From: Suilimivivens sp964402925
GTDB lineage: Bacteria; Bacillota; Clostridia; Lachnospirales; Lachnospiraceae
Reading direction: 5' to 3'
Assembly: GCA_964402925.1 (NCBI GenBank)
Contig: CAYOED010000005.1
Location: 15,856 to 79,855 of the forward strand
Length of the DNA: 64,000 nucleotides
Positions 27,348-37,339 of the stretch are shown piece by piece; the stretch's first letter is position 1; every line of letters starts with the position of its first letter. Below the pieces are notes generated by a model, which ran no database searches, was not told the DNA's origin, and was given only the letters and a program-made list of their open reading frames with translations. The position numbers and the translations under genes were made by a program.

Positions 27348-28226
27348 TTATAAAATCTCAATCTGATAAGATGCATTCCAAGTTTCTCCGGGCATGAGTA
27401 TATTTTCCCATTCACGTTCCTTTAATTCCCCTGAAAATTCCTCATGGTCGCATCTCCCATACCAAGGTTCAATGCAGATAAAAGGCGCATTCTTTTTAGG
27501 CGTAGACCAGATTCCAAATAGGGGAACCTCCATCCTGACCGTAAGGTATGCCGTCTTGTCCGGTCTGCATAATGATACCTCCTTTGCCTGGTCATGCTCG
27601 ATTACCAGCGCATCATAATCGAACAGATTCTCTGTGACCTTAAGATATCCTTGTTTTAACGCATAGACATCCTTTACATCTGTTGCCAGCCCCTTCTCGC
27701 TGACTCTGGTACTCACCACCTTTTCTTCTGTGTCAAAGCGCAGAAAATAGTCTGTCTGCTTTTCACCTTCCTCCAGGGGACAATTGAATGCCGGATGACC
27801 TCCAATAGAAAAGGGCAGTTCTTCACTGCCCGGATTTTCCACCTGCCAACATACCTCTACACCTGCCTCCATTAGACGATAGCCAAGCTTCAGCACAAAT
27901 TCATAGGGATACTTCTCTCTTGATTCCTCACTGTCCTGCAGAACAAACCAAATCTCATCATCAGTCTGCGAAAGAAGATCAAATTCCATATCTCTGGCAA
28001 ACCCATGCTGTCCCATAGAATAGGTCCGCTCCTTCGTCCGGTACTCTTTGTTTTTTACCCCTCCAACAAAGGGAAACAGTACAGGCGAAGTCCTTCCCCA
28101 GAAAGCCGGATCTGCCTTCCACAGATATTCTGTCCCTGTACTCCGCTTTTTAAGGGATTTTAATTCCGCCCCTTTTGAATGAATCTCAATCTCCACTACA
28201 TCATTGTTCAAATGATAAATTGCCAT
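27348..28226 (-). CDS. Aldose 1-epimerase family protein (LacX-like)
   Basis: 292 aa beta-sandwich protein of the galactose mutarotase superfamily. Visible segments are GAELKSLKKRSTGTEYLW, FPFVGGVKN, the QHGFARDMEF catalytic region and SIGGHPAFNCPL, with ICIEPWYGRCD near the C-terminus. It is expected to interconvert sugar anomers; the true substrate is unknown. Confidence 0.9.
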   Translation of the reverse strand: MAIYHLNNDVVEIEIHSKGAELKSLKKRSTGTEYLWKADPAFWGRTSPVLFPFVGGVKNKEYRTKERTYSMGQHGFARDMEFDLLSQTDDEIWFVLQDSEESREKYPYEFVLKLGYRLMEAGVEVCWQVENPGSEELPFSIGGHPAFNCPLEEGEKQTDYFLRFDTEEKVVSTRVSEKGLATDVKDVYALKQGYLKVTENLFDYDALVIEHDQAKEVSLCRPDKTAYLTVRMEVPLFGIWSTPKKNAPFICIEPWYGRCDHEEFSGELKEREWENILMPGETWNASYQIEIL

Positions 28227-28294
28227 ATCTCTCTCCTTTCATACCCCTATACTAATTATGATGCCCATGTCCATTCGGATACATGCCTTGGTCC

Positions 28295-28885
28295 TTAGTC
28301 TTCATCCTCAATATCCACAAATTTAGCATCAATGATTCTCTCTTTATCCCTTCTTACCTTAAACACCCTTGAAAGAATCCATATATCCGACACTCCGTCA
28401 TAAATAAGGAAAATCCCTATGATCCTTGCCACCAGCTCAATTGCCTCAAAAGGATAGCAAATCAGCACACCTCCAAAAATCAGCGTAAGAAGCCCCAGCA
28501 GAAATGCCAGCCACCAGCTTTCGTAACCGTCCTTTTTCAAGGCAAACGCCTGCACTACATTATGTAAACCATGTATTGCAATTAAAACACCCACGATTAC
28601 CGGCACTGCCATCATAATCATTTCCGGCTTCAATAAAATCCAAAGTCCTAACACAGCAAACACAATACCCAGAATCATCATTCCCTGTAAAATAATCGTT
28701 CTTTCCCTGTTAAACAGATAAATCGCAATTTGAAGAACGCCGTATGCAAGCAGAACGCCTCCAAGCAGCATACAGATAATCTGGCTTGTCGCTCCAGGCC
28801 AGATGACCAATACCAGACCGAGCAGCACGCAAACCACCGCAGAAATTGTGTAATTCGCCTTTAATCCTTTAAAAAAATCTGCCAT
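28295..28885 (-). CDS. HdeD/DUF308 family membrane protein
   Basis: 196 aa with about six hydrophobic helices in three pairs, the layout of HdeD-like proteins, and an acidic tail (KFVDIEDED). Such proteins have been linked to acid stress in enterobacteria; a role here is not established. It is 1 nt from the upstream VanZ-like gene. Confidence 0.8.
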   Translation of the reverse strand: MADFFKGLKANYTISAVVCVLLGLVLVIWPGATSQIICMLLGGVLLAYGVLQIAIYLFNRERTIILQGMMILGIVFAVLGLWILLKPEMIMMAVPVIVGVLIAIHGLHNVVQAFALKKDGYESWWLAFLLGLLTLIFGGVLICYPFEAIELVARIIGIFLIYDGVSDIWILSRVFKVRRDKERIIDAKFVDIEDED

Positions 28886-28886
28886 A

Positions 28887-29381
28887 TCAACCTCTCCTTT
28901 TTTTATTGTTATGCCGTTTTTTCACAGCTTCATATATCAAATACACTATATATCCAAGCACCGCCCCAAAACAGTTCAAAAGGATATCATCCACGTCAAA
29001 AGCCCCAAACGCACTGAAAAGCTGAAAAATCTCTATTCCAAGAACAAGGAGAAATGCATTCAGCAACATTACCAAAAAGTTTCTGCCCCATTTCAGAACA
29101 TATGGCAGCAAAAACCCAAAGGGAATGAATACCACCACATTTCCCACCAGATTTTCAAAGCTGTTGAGCATATAGGAATAATCTATATACATGCGTATGG
29201 TCTTAAATAACGTGAAATTAGCCGTATCCAGCCCCTCCAAAATCACACCCTTTTCCCATGTAGATGCGATTTCTTTCAATTGTTCCAGAGGGTACTTAAA
29301 AATGATCACCTTGATCACTATGAGCAAGTAAATAAAAAAGATTAGTCTGACATATTTCTTATGAAATTGTCTGTCTTTCAC
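28887..29381 (-). CDS. VanZ-like family membrane protein
   Basis: About 164 aa from a GTG at 29381 that overlaps the last base of the truA TAG, with GGAGG 10 nt upstream. Four transmembrane segments are present, and the GNVVVFIPFGFLLPY and AFGAFDVDDILLNCFGAVLGY motifs are typical of VanZ-like proteins. The longer frame from 29447 would lie within truA. Function unknown; possibly linked to envelope stress. Confidence 0.85.
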   Translation of the reverse strand: MKDRQFHKKYVRLIFFIYLLIVIKVIIFKYPLEQLKEIASTWEKGVILEGLDTANFTLFKTIRMYIDYSYMLNSFENLVGNVVVFIPFGFLLPYVLKWGRNFLVMLLNAFLLVLGIEIFQLFSAFGAFDVDDILLNCFGAVLGYIVYLIYEAVKKRHNNKKRRG

Positions 29382-30148
29382 TAATAACGAACCTCCATCA
29401 AAGTAAGTCCCTTCGCAGGCACAAGCTCTCCAGCATTTTCTCTGCACCTTGAGGCAAGCACTTCTGCAATTTCTTCGGGTCTTCTCTTATGCATTCCCAC
29501 CTCTAACAGTGTTCCTGTCATGATTCTGACCATATGGTAGAGAAATCCATTACCGCTGTACCAGAATCGTACTTCATCCTGCGCCCCTATCAAACCCGTG
29601 GAAAGACTTTGCGCCTTTTCTATCCGGATTGACTCAATTGTCCGCACAGTCGATTTCCTGCCTCTCTTATTTGAAGTAAATGCTTTAAAATCATGGGTTC
29701 CGACCAGATACTCCGCTGCACGTTTCATAGCATCGATGTCCAGCTCCCTATTCACCACATGAACGTATCTTCTATCGAACACATGGGGTATCTGGGTATT
29801 CAGCACACGATAGCAGTAAGTCTTTCCTCTGGCGTTTAATCTGCTGTGAAACCTCTCCGACACTTCCTTCAGGGAAATCACCGCAATATCCTCCGGCAGG
29901 TAATCATTCATGTACTTCATGATTTCTTCAACGCTCATTTCCGTATCCGCATGGAAATTTGCCACCTGCCCTAAAGCGTGTACACCTGCGTCTGTCCTGC
30001 CTGACCCCTGTACTTCTATTCCTCCACCCGTCATCCGCAAAAGCAGTGTTTCTAACTTTCCCTGAATAGTATTATCTGCGTTTTCCTGCTTCTGCCAGCC
30101 TTGATATCTGCTTCCTTCATACTGCAGCGTCATCTTAAAGTTCCGCAA
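29381..30148 (-). CDS. truA: tRNA pseudouridine synthase TruA
   Basis: 255 aa. The catalytic Asp is in GSGRTDAGVHALGQ (Asp about 53). It makes pseudouridine at positions 38-40 of tRNA. It begins 1 nt after the dehydrogenase stop and its own stop overlaps the VanZ start, so the set is tightly packed. Confidence 0.96.
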   Translation of the reverse strand: MRNFKMTLQYEGSRYQGWQKQENADNTIQGKLETLLLRMTGGGIEVQGSGRTDAGVHALGQVANFHADTEMSVEEIMKYMNDYLPEDIAVISLKEVSERFHSRLNARGKTYCYRVLNTQIPHVFDRRYVHVVNRELDIDAMKRAAEYLVGTHDFKAFTSNKRGRKSTVRTIESIRIEKAQSLSTGLIGAQDEVRFWYSGNGFLYHMVRIMTGTLLEVGMHKRRPEEIAEVLASRCRENAGELVPAKGLTLMEVRY

Positions 30149-31135
30149 CTATCGTACCTCCCAGGGATTTTCTTTTCCTTCCACAAAATATCTGCATCCA
30201 AGCAGTGAATCTCTGACCACCGTCTCCACACATTCATCCGTATAAAAAGCCATATGATGACTCACCGTCACATTAGGGAATCCTCTTAAAATTGCCAACT
30301 CCCTATTATTCAGTATATCTGATTTGCGGTCATAATAATACAGTCCAAACTCATTTTCTACTACATCCAGCCCCGCACCTCCGATTTTTCCGCTCTCAAT
30401 GCCCGAAATCAGCGCTTCCGAATCGATCAGTCCGCCTCTGGCAGTATTTACGATCATCACGCCATCCTTCATCTTGGAAATCGTTTCTTTGTTAATCATA
30501 TGATGATTTTCATCGGTAAGCGGCGCATGAAGAGTGATTACATCCGCCTGCTGCCACATTTCCTCTAAAGTCACGTAAGGCACTCCTTGCGCCTTTACGT
30601 CCTCATTTTCATACAAATCATAAGCAATCAGCCGGCAGCCGAAGCCAGACAAATCCTTTAGAACCGTCCTCCCAATCCTGCCCGTGCCAATCACTCCCAC
30701 TGTCAGGTCTTTCAATTCTCTCCCCTGAATCCCTTTCAGGGTATAGTCTTGTATATTGGTGCGCTCTAAAATCCGTTTCATCTTGCGGATGGTCATGAGA
30801 ATGAGCATAACTGCGTAGTCCGCCACTCCGCAAGGACCATAGGGCGCATTTGCGACCGTCATTCCCAGCGCTTTTGCCGCCTTCACATCAACATGATCAT
30901 AACCAATGGTTCTTGTAGTCACATACCTTACACCGTAATCCGCAAATACCTTAAGCAACTCCTCCGTCATCTTTGATGTAATAATATCAATACATTCACT
31001 TCCTTTTGCAAGTGCTGCATTTTCCTGATCCGGCGCATCAGGACACAACACAAGCTCTATATTAAGTTCTCTTCCGAATCTTTCAAACAGTTCTTTTTCA
31101 TCAAACTCCCTGCAATTGTATACCGTTACTCTCAT
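30149..31135 (-). CDS. D-lactate dehydrogenase-type 2-hydroxyacid dehydrogenase
   Basis: 328 aa NAD-dependent D-2-hydroxyacid dehydrogenase. The NAD site is VGVIGTGRIGRTV (about 147-159). The catalytic Arg lies in VNTARGGLID, and the acid/base pair is the Glu in DVVENEF and the His in VSHHMAFYT. It probably reduces pyruvate to D-lactate. Its ATG overlaps the AI-2E permease stop. Confidence 0.9.
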   Translation of the reverse strand: MRVTVYNCREFDEKELFERFGRELNIELVLCPDAPDQENAALAKGSECIDIITSKMTEELLKVFADYGVRYVTTRTIGYDHVDVKAAKALGMTVANAPYGPCGVADYAVMLILMTIRKMKRILERTNIQDYTLKGIQGRELKDLTVGVIGTGRIGRTVLKDLSGFGCRLIAYDLYENEDVKAQGVPYVTLEEMWQQADVITLHAPLTDENHHMINKETISKMKDGVMIVNTARGGLIDSEALISGIESGKIGGAGLDVVENEFGLYYYDRKSDILNNRELAILRGFPNVTVSHHMAFYTDECVETVVRDSLLGCRYFVEGKENPWEVR

Positions 31136-32370
31136 TTTTCATTCACCTTTTCTTCCACATTTTTCTGTGCCCTTTTCTTCTCTTCAATGCGTGCTTTTTC
31201 CTCTTCTCTGTAGATATGTATAGCAACCATATCTTCTTCCTTTAAGTGTCTGAAATTGCTGAGGCTGGCATACAGAATCTTGAGGCTGTTTAAGGTTGTG
31301 TCAAAAACGCCCTCTTCATACATAGTCAGAACAATAATGCCAATCGGAACTGCAATAATCATCCCCACGACACCGCCGATTTTAAAACCTATGAACAATA
31401 AAAATAAGGTCGGTATCGGAGAAAGTCCAATCGATTCACCTACGATCTTGGGCTGAATCAGCTGCCTTGCAAGCTGTCCCACTCCCCAGATGATAAGCAG
31501 CCCGATTACCATCTTATAGTCAGCGCTTAAGAATTTAATCACTGCCCAGGGAACTAAAACTGTTCCTGTCCCAAAAAACGGAAGGAAATCAAGGAATGCC
31601 ACTCCGATCGCAATCAAAAAAGCATACCTGACCTTCAAAATCGTAAAACCAATTCCCAGAAGGAGATACATCCACAATTCTATCTTAAGCTGTGCCTTAA
31701 AGTAACCTCCAACAGCACGTTTTAATCCTCTTTTAATCATATTGGAACGTTCAATAATGGACTCCGGCAGGACCTTCCCGATAAGCTCCGGTAGATAATC
31801 CTTTTCTGCAACAAAGAAGTAGGCAGATAAAACGCTCATAATAATTCCAATAAGGATGGAAGGGAGATTTTGGGCAAAGCGGCCAAGCGCTTCAATAGTG
31901 GGCACACTCAGCCCCCCAAAAAGTTCCCCCAGATATTCTTCCACATTGGAAGAAATATTCTTGAAGGTTGCCTGCACTTCTTTAGGCAGATATCTGCTTG
32001 CCAATTCCAGTTTCTGTCCTATTTCCTCGAAATCCCCCTGCGTGCTTTCCCACATTTCCGGCAACACACTGATAAAATCCGTCATTTCTTCGACCAGTCT
32101 GACGCCCAGAAAGTATCCCGCCACAATAACCAGCGCAATTACTAAAATGATAACAAATGCAGTTCCCGCTTTCCTTTTGACCTTGAATTTCTTCTCAAAA
32201 AACTTGACCAGCGGATTTGCAATCAGGGCAATGATCCATCCCACCACAAAAGGCATGAAAAATACGATGATTCTGGGAACAATAAAAATACATAAAAGCA
32301 AAAGCGCCAGCATAATGCCCAGATTAACCAATACTTTCAAATAGGTTGTTTTATTCCATCCGTTATTCAT
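31132..32370 (-). CDS. AI-2E family transporter
   Basis: 412 aa with about 7-8 hydrophobic segments, ending in a highly charged cytoplasmic tail rich in Glu/Lys. It has the family pattern FLDFLPFFGTGTVLVPWA and FKIGGVVGMIIAVP. The family includes permeases once linked to autoinducer-2 export and Na/H exchange; the substrate is unknown. Confidence 0.9.
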   Translation of the reverse strand: MNNGWNKTTYLKVLVNLGIMLALLLLCIFIVPRIIVFFMPFVVGWIIALIANPLVKFFEKKFKVKRKAGTAFVIILVIALVIVAGYFLGVRLVEEMTDFISVLPEMWESTQGDFEEIGQKLELASRYLPKEVQATFKNISSNVEEYLGELFGGLSVPTIEALGRFAQNLPSILIGIIMSVLSAYFFVAEKDYLPELIGKVLPESIIERSNMIKRGLKRAVGGYFKAQLKIELWMYLLLGIGFTILKVRYAFLIAIGVAFLDFLPFFGTGTVLVPWAVIKFLSADYKMVIGLLIIWGVGQLARQLIQPKIVGESIGLSPIPTLFLLFIGFKIGGVVGMIIAVPIGIIVLTMYEEGVFDTTLNSLKILYASLSNFRHLKEEDMVAIHIYREEEKARIEEKKRAQKNVEEKVNEK

Positions 32371-32385
32371 ATATGCCTCTTTCTA

Positions 32386-32994
32386 CTATGAAACATCAGG
32401 ATTTTCCTCTTTTTCCAGGTAAGAATCCAGAAGTTCATAGATTTCCTCTCTCCCCTGTTTCGTCTGTGCTGAATAAGGAATCACAATTGTATTTTTTACT
32501 ACCTTAAGACCATCCCTAATCATCTTAATATGTTTTGATATCTGACTTCTATTGATTTTATCCAGCTTTGTCGCAATAATAATCGGTTCAAATCCTTGCT
32601 TCAAAATCCAGTCATACATCATCCTGTCATTGCCTGAAGGCTCATGGCGTATATCAATCAAGAGGAAAACTGCTTTTAACTGTTTGGAACTATGGAGATA
32701 ATTTTCAATCATCTTTCCCCACTTTGCTTTTTCTGTCTCACTCGCTTTGGCATAGCCATAACCGGGCAGATCCACAAAATATATCTGATCATTGATATTA
32801 TAAAAATTGATGGTCTGAGTCTTACCCGGCTGGGCACTGGTTCTTGCCAGTGCCTTCCTGTTCATAAGTCCGTTAATCAGAGAGGACTTTCCTACATTGC
32901 TTTTCCCCGCAAATGCCACCTCCATAAATGCATTATCCGGCAGTTTACTCGTAACGCCGCACACAGTCTCCAGATTTACATTTTTTATTACCAT
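32386..32994 (-). CDS. engB: Ribosome biogenesis GTPase EngB/YsxC
   Basis: 202 aa. G1 is GKSNVGKSS (about 30-38), G3 is DLPGYGYAKA, G4 is TKLDKI and G5 is PYSAQT. It is an essential GTPase for 50S assembly. It follows lon, a common clostridial order. Confidence 0.96.
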   Translation of the reverse strand: MVIKNVNLETVCGVTSKLPDNAFMEVAFAGKSNVGKSSLINGLMNRKALARTSAQPGKTQTINFYNINDQIYFVDLPGYGYAKASETEKAKWGKMIENYLHSSKQLKAVFLLIDIRHEPSGNDRMMYDWILKQGFEPIIIATKLDKINRSQISKHIKMIRDGLKVVKNTIVIPYSAQTKQGREEIYELLDSYLEKEENPDVS

Positions 32995-33013
32995 TTCATA
33001 CCATGCCTTTCCA

Positions 33014-35377
33014 TCACGCTTTCAGCAGCGCATACTTTAAGACTTCCTTCATATTCTTTATGTGGGTGATGACAAGTCCATCCTTAATTTCCTGTGGGAT
33101 TTCTTCGATATCCTTCTTATTTTCAAAAGGTACCAGAACTTCCTTGATTCCAGCCATCTTAGCTGCCAGTATCTTTTCTTTCAGACCGCCTACCGGAAGC
33201 ACCCTTCCCCGCAGCGTGATCTCACCGGTCATCGCCAGATCGCTGCGCACCTTCTTTCCCGTGATTGCCGAGAAGAGGGCTGTCGCCATGGTAACGCCTG
33301 CCGAAGGTCCATCCTTCGGGACGGCTCCCTCAGGGATATGTAAATGAAAATCATTTTCCTTGAATACATCTGCCTTAATATGATTCTCTTTACCGATAGA
33401 CCGGACATAGCTTATGCCAATCAGAGCAGATTCCTTCATCACATCTCCCATCTGTCCGGTAAGTTCAATATCTCCCTTGCCGGGCATCACATTGACTTCT
33501 ATCTGCAACGTGTCTCCTCCCACACTCGTCCATGCAAGTCCGCGCACAATTCCAACCTGCGGTTCCTTATCTGCTTTATCAAGGCTATACTTTCTTTTTC
33601 CCAGATATTTATCCAGATTTAAGGCAGTCACCTTAATCTTTTCCTGCTCATTTCCAGCTTCTCTTATGTCCAATATTTCCTTTGCCGCTTTCCTGCAGAT
33701 CTCCCCAATCTTGCGCTCCAAATCTCTGACGCCGGCTTCTTTCGTATAATAAGTAATGATATTCTTGAGCGCTCCATCCTGAATAGAAAGCATCTGCTTT
33801 GTAAGACCATTCTTTTCCAACTGTTTTTTTAGCAGATGTTCCTTGGCAATATGGAACTTCTCATTCTCTGTATAGCTGTTTACTTCAATGATCTCCATAC
33901 GGTCCAGGAGAGGTCTGGGAATCGTCTGGGTCGTATTTGCTGTTGCAATAAACAGAACCTCCGACAAATCCAGCGGCACCTCCACATAATGATCCCTAAA
34001 TCTTACATTCTGTTCTCCGTCAAGCACCTCCAAAAGCGCTGAAAAGGTATCTCCCTTATAATCATTGCTCACCTTATCGATTTCGTCTAACAACATCAGC
34101 GGATTCTTTACCCCTGCCTGCTTTAATCCTGCTGCAATCCTTCCCGGCATAGCACCTACATAGGTTCTCCGGTGACCTCTGATTTCTGCTTCATCCCTGA
34201 CACCGCCCAGACAGATTCTGATATACTTCTTATTAAGGGCCTTTGCCACGCTTCTTGCAATAGAAGTCTTTCCGGTTCCCGGAGGGCCTACCAAACAGAT
34301 AATGGGGCTTTCCCCCTTGCTGGTAAGGCACCTCACCGCAAGAAATTCCAAAATACGCTCTTTCACCTGATCCAGTCCGTAGTGATCCTTCTTTAACGTA
34401 TCCTCGGCACGCTTCATGCTTTCATTATCCTTGGATGCCTTGTCCCACGGCAGTTCCAGAAGGGTTTCGATATAAGCGCGTTCTACAGCACTTTCTGAAC
34501 TGCTTCCCGAAAGGTTTTTGAAACGCTTGATTTCCTTCTTAATCTTTGATTTCACTTCTTCAGATGCCTGAAGTGTCTCTAATGCCTCTTCAAATTGATC
34601 CGTATCTGAAAAAGATCCTTCATCTCCCAACTCCTGCTTAATGTAATTAAGCTGTTCTTTTAAAAGATAGGTTCTTTGATTCTTATCCACCCGTTCTCTG
34701 ATGCTATGAGTCAGTTCTTCCCTTGCCTTGGCAATTTCAATTTCATTCAGTAAATGCTCGCATAGAATATTATAGCGGTCTTTTATAGGAACAGCCTCTA
34801 GTATCTGCTGCTTTTTATCATAACTCATGGGAAGATTCATCGCAATCTGATCGATCAGAGTTCCAATCTCTTTGATCTGCGAATATCTGTTCACTGCATT
34901 TTTATCCAGTTTCGGATAGTGTGCAGCAAAGACCGTAAAGTGCTCTTTCAGCTGCCGGAGCATTGCCTCCTCCTCCACTTTGCCTATCTGGGACATAATA
35001 TCCTCTTCACTTGCCACCTCAAGATCCGCTTCCAAAAATTTTGAATTTTCTAAATTGATTCTGCGCAGGATCCCGCGTCCGATTCCTTCCACCAATACCC
35101 TTACAATCTGATTTGGAAGCTTTGTGATCTGCTTTATCACTGCAATGGTTCCCACCCGGTAAAGATGCTTTTCCTCAGGTGCATTCACTGCGGACTCCCT
35201 CTGGGCTAACAAAAAGATCTTCCCGCCTTTTGCCATCGCATACTCCAATGCCTGTACAGACTGTTCCTTGTTCAAATCAAAGTGCATGACTGTACTCGGC
35301 AGAATCGTTATTCCGCGCAAAGGAATTATGGGCATAGTGAGAAACTGCCCTGTTTCTTCTTTTCTTTCACTCATCAT
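33014..35377 (-). CDS. lon: Lon protease
   Basis: 787 aa. An N-terminal LON domain is followed by Walker A GPPGTGKTSIA (about 356) and Walker B LLDEIDK. The protease domain has the catalytic Ser in PKDGPSAGVT and the Lys in EKILAAKMAG. It degrades misfolded and regulatory proteins. The second ATG (35374) has the better Shine-Dalgarno spacing, so the true start may be there. Confidence 0.97.
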   Translation of the reverse strand: MMSERKEETGQFLTMPIIPLRGITILPSTVMHFDLNKEQSVQALEYAMAKGGKIFLLAQRESAVNAPEEKHLYRVGTIAVIKQITKLPNQIVRVLVEGIGRGILRRINLENSKFLEADLEVASEEDIMSQIGKVEEEAMLRQLKEHFTVFAAHYPKLDKNAVNRYSQIKEIGTLIDQIAMNLPMSYDKKQQILEAVPIKDRYNILCEHLLNEIEIAKAREELTHSIRERVDKNQRTYLLKEQLNYIKQELGDEGSFSDTDQFEEALETLQASEEVKSKIKKEIKRFKNLSGSSSESAVERAYIETLLELPWDKASKDNESMKRAEDTLKKDHYGLDQVKERILEFLAVRCLTSKGESPIICLVGPPGTGKTSIARSVAKALNKKYIRICLGGVRDEAEIRGHRRTYVGAMPGRIAAGLKQAGVKNPLMLLDEIDKVSNDYKGDTFSALLEVLDGEQNVRFRDHYVEVPLDLSEVLFIATANTTQTIPRPLLDRMEIIEVNSYTENEKFHIAKEHLLKKQLEKNGLTKQMLSIQDGALKNIITYYTKEAGVRDLERKIGEICRKAAKEILDIREAGNEQEKIKVTALNLDKYLGKRKYSLDKADKEPQVGIVRGLAWTSVGGDTLQIEVNVMPGKGDIELTGQMGDVMKESALIGISYVRSIGKENHIKADVFKENDFHLHIPEGAVPKDGPSAGVTMATALFSAITGKKVRSDLAMTGEITLRGRVLPVGGLKEKILAAKMAGIKEVLVPFENKKDIEEIPQEIKDGLVITHIKNMKEVLKYALLKA

Positions 35378-35412
35378 TTATCCTCTTGTTTCCTAAAGCG
35401 TCTTTGAGACAC

Positions 35413-35440
35413 AAAATGCCGCCAATTGGCGGCATTTTTT
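35413..35440 (-). terminator. Hairpin between clpX and lon (possible attenuator)
   Basis: AAAATGCCGCC-AATT-GGCGGCATTTT is a perfect GC-rich stem with tetraloop. On the minus strand it is followed by only four T, so partial termination of the clpX transcript is expected and lon may be partly read through. On the plus strand the T-run is longer. Confidence 0.7.
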
Positions 35441-36692
35441 ATCTGGCCTTACGCATTACTTCACGATGTATCAATAAAGGTTCACTGGTACCTTCTACCG
35501 CTCCTTTTGTGATAACGCATTCTTCTATTGTCTCATCTGAAGGAATCTGATACATCACATCCATCATTGCTTTTTCCATAATGGAGCGCAGTCCCCTGGC
35601 TCCTGTCTTTCTCTCAAATGCCTGTTTAGCAATGGTCTCTATTGCATCCTTTTCAAAAGTGAGTCTGACATCATCAAATCCAAAAAGCTTCTGATACTGT
35701 TTGATCAGAGCACTCCTAGGCTCCGTCAGAATTCTGTAAAGCGCCTTTTCATCCAGTCCCTGCAATGATACATTGATGGGCACACGTCCCACAAATTCAG
35801 GAATCAGACCAAACTTCACCAGATCCTGAGGTGTGACCTCTTTCAGTATTTCACTGATTTCACGATTGCTTTTGCTTGCTATTTCCGCGTCAAAACCGAT
35901 TGAATTGCGGTTAAGCCTGTTTTCAACGATTTTCTCCAGACCGTCAAATGCTCCTCCGCAGATGAACAAAATATTGGAAGTATCAATCTGAATCAATTCC
36001 TGATGAGGATGCTTTCTGCCTCCCTGTGGCGGCACGCTTGCCGTGGTTCCCTCAATAATCTTAAGGAGCGCCTGCTGCACACCCTCTCCTGATACATCTC
36101 TGGTGATGGAAACATTCTCGCTTTTCTTGGTAATCTTATCAATCTCATCAATATAGATAATCCCTAATTGCGCACGCTCCACATCATAATCAGCCGATTG
36201 GATCAGTTTAAGGAGAATGTTCTCCACATCCTCTCCCACATAACCGGCTTCTGTCAGCGTGGTAGCGTCTGCAATGGCAAAGGGTACATTGATAATCTTA
36301 GCCAGAGTCTGCGCCAGATAAGTCTTTCCCGAACCGGTAGGACCAATCATGATGATATTGCTCTTCTGAAGTTCCACATCATCCATATCCTTGGGCGCGG
36401 TGACTCTTTTATAGTGATTGTACACGGCAACCGCCAGAACCTTTTTGGCTTCCTCCTGCCCAATCACATAGTCATCCAAAAAATCCTTGATTTCCACTGG
36501 TTTCAACAGATTAATATCAAGTTCTGTCTCTTCAACCTCTTCCTCATATTCTTCTTCCACAATATCGGCACATATTTCCACGCATTCATCACAGATATAC
36601 ACCCCTGCAGGGCCTGCTATCATTTTTCTTACCTGATCCTGTGTCTTATTACAAAAAGAACACCTGATATTGTCAGAACTTTTTCCTGCCAT
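35439..36692 (-). CDS. clpX: ClpX, ATPase of ClpXP
   Basis: 417 aa. The N-terminal zinc finger is CSFCNKTQ...CDECVEIC. The AAA+ core has GPTGSGKTYLA (about 117), the IDEIDKI Walker B, and the substrate loop. It recognises and unfolds substrates for ClpP, which lies directly upstream (18 nt). Confidence 0.97.
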   Translation of the reverse strand: MAGKSSDNIRCSFCNKTQDQVRKMIAGPAGVYICDECVEICADIVEEEYEEEVEETELDINLLKPVEIKDFLDDYVIGQEEAKKVLAVAVYNHYKRVTAPKDMDDVELQKSNIIMIGPTGSGKTYLAQTLAKIINVPFAIADATTLTEAGYVGEDVENILLKLIQSADYDVERAQLGIIYIDEIDKITKKSENVSITRDVSGEGVQQALLKIIEGTTASVPPQGGRKHPHQELIQIDTSNILFICGGAFDGLEKIVENRLNRNSIGFDAEIASKSNREISEILKEVTPQDLVKFGLIPEFVGRVPINVSLQGLDEKALYRILTEPRSALIKQYQKLFGFDDVRLTFEKDAIETIAKQAFERKTGARGLRSIMEKAMMDVMYQIPSDETIEECVITKGAVEGTSEPLLIHREVMRKAR

Positions 36693-36710
36693 CTTCCTAC
36701 CTCTTATCTG

Positions 36711-37301
36711 CTAATTGTCAGAACGCTTATAAAGCACTCTGTCAATCAATCCATATTCCTTTGCTTCTTCGGCAGTCATCCAATTGTCTCTCTCTGTGTC
36801 TGCCGCAATCACCTCATAATCCTTACCGGTGTTTTCTGCCAAGATCTTGTTTAATTTTTTCTTTGTCTGCAGAATATGTTTGGCGGCAATCTCAATTTCC
36901 GTAGCCTGCCCCTGTGCACCGCCTAAAGGCTGATGAATCATGACCTCAGCATTGGGAAGCGCAAGTCTCTTGCCCTTCGCTCCTCCTGCCAGCAGGAATG
37001 CACCCATGCTGGCTGCCATGCCGATACAATTGGTGGACACATCACATTTAATATACTGCATGGTATCATAAATCGCCATACCTGCAGTTACGCTCCCGCC
37101 GGGGCTGTTAATGTAGAACTGGATATCCTTTTCCGGATCTTCTGCCTCCAGGAACAACAACTGTGCCACGATAAGGCTTGCTGTCACTTCATTGACTTCT
37201 TCACCTAAAAATATGATTCTTTCTTTTAAAAGTCTTGAATAAATATCGTAGGAACGCTCTCCCCTACTCGTCTGTTCAATGACATAAGGTACTAAACTCA
37301 T
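36711..37301 (-). CDS. clpP: ClpP peptidase
   Basis: 196 aa. The catalytic Ser is in GMAASMGAFLL, the His in MIHQPLGGAQG and the Asp in TERDNWM, giving the canonical triad. It forms the proteolytic barrel for ClpX. It is part of the block tig-clpP-clpX-lon-engB, which groups folding and degradation. Confidence 0.98.
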   Translation of the reverse strand: MSLVPYVIEQTSRGERSYDIYSRLLKERIIFLGEEVNEVTASLIVAQLLFLEAEDPEKDIQFYINSPGGSVTAGMAIYDTMQYIKCDVSTNCIGMAASMGAFLLAGGAKGKRLALPNAEVMIHQPLGGAQGQATEIEIAAKHILQTKKKLNKILAENTGKDYEVIAADTERDNWMTAEEAKEYGLIDRVLYKRSDN

Positions 37302-37339
37302 TACTGCATCCTCCTTACTGCCTTACAAAACCTGATTCT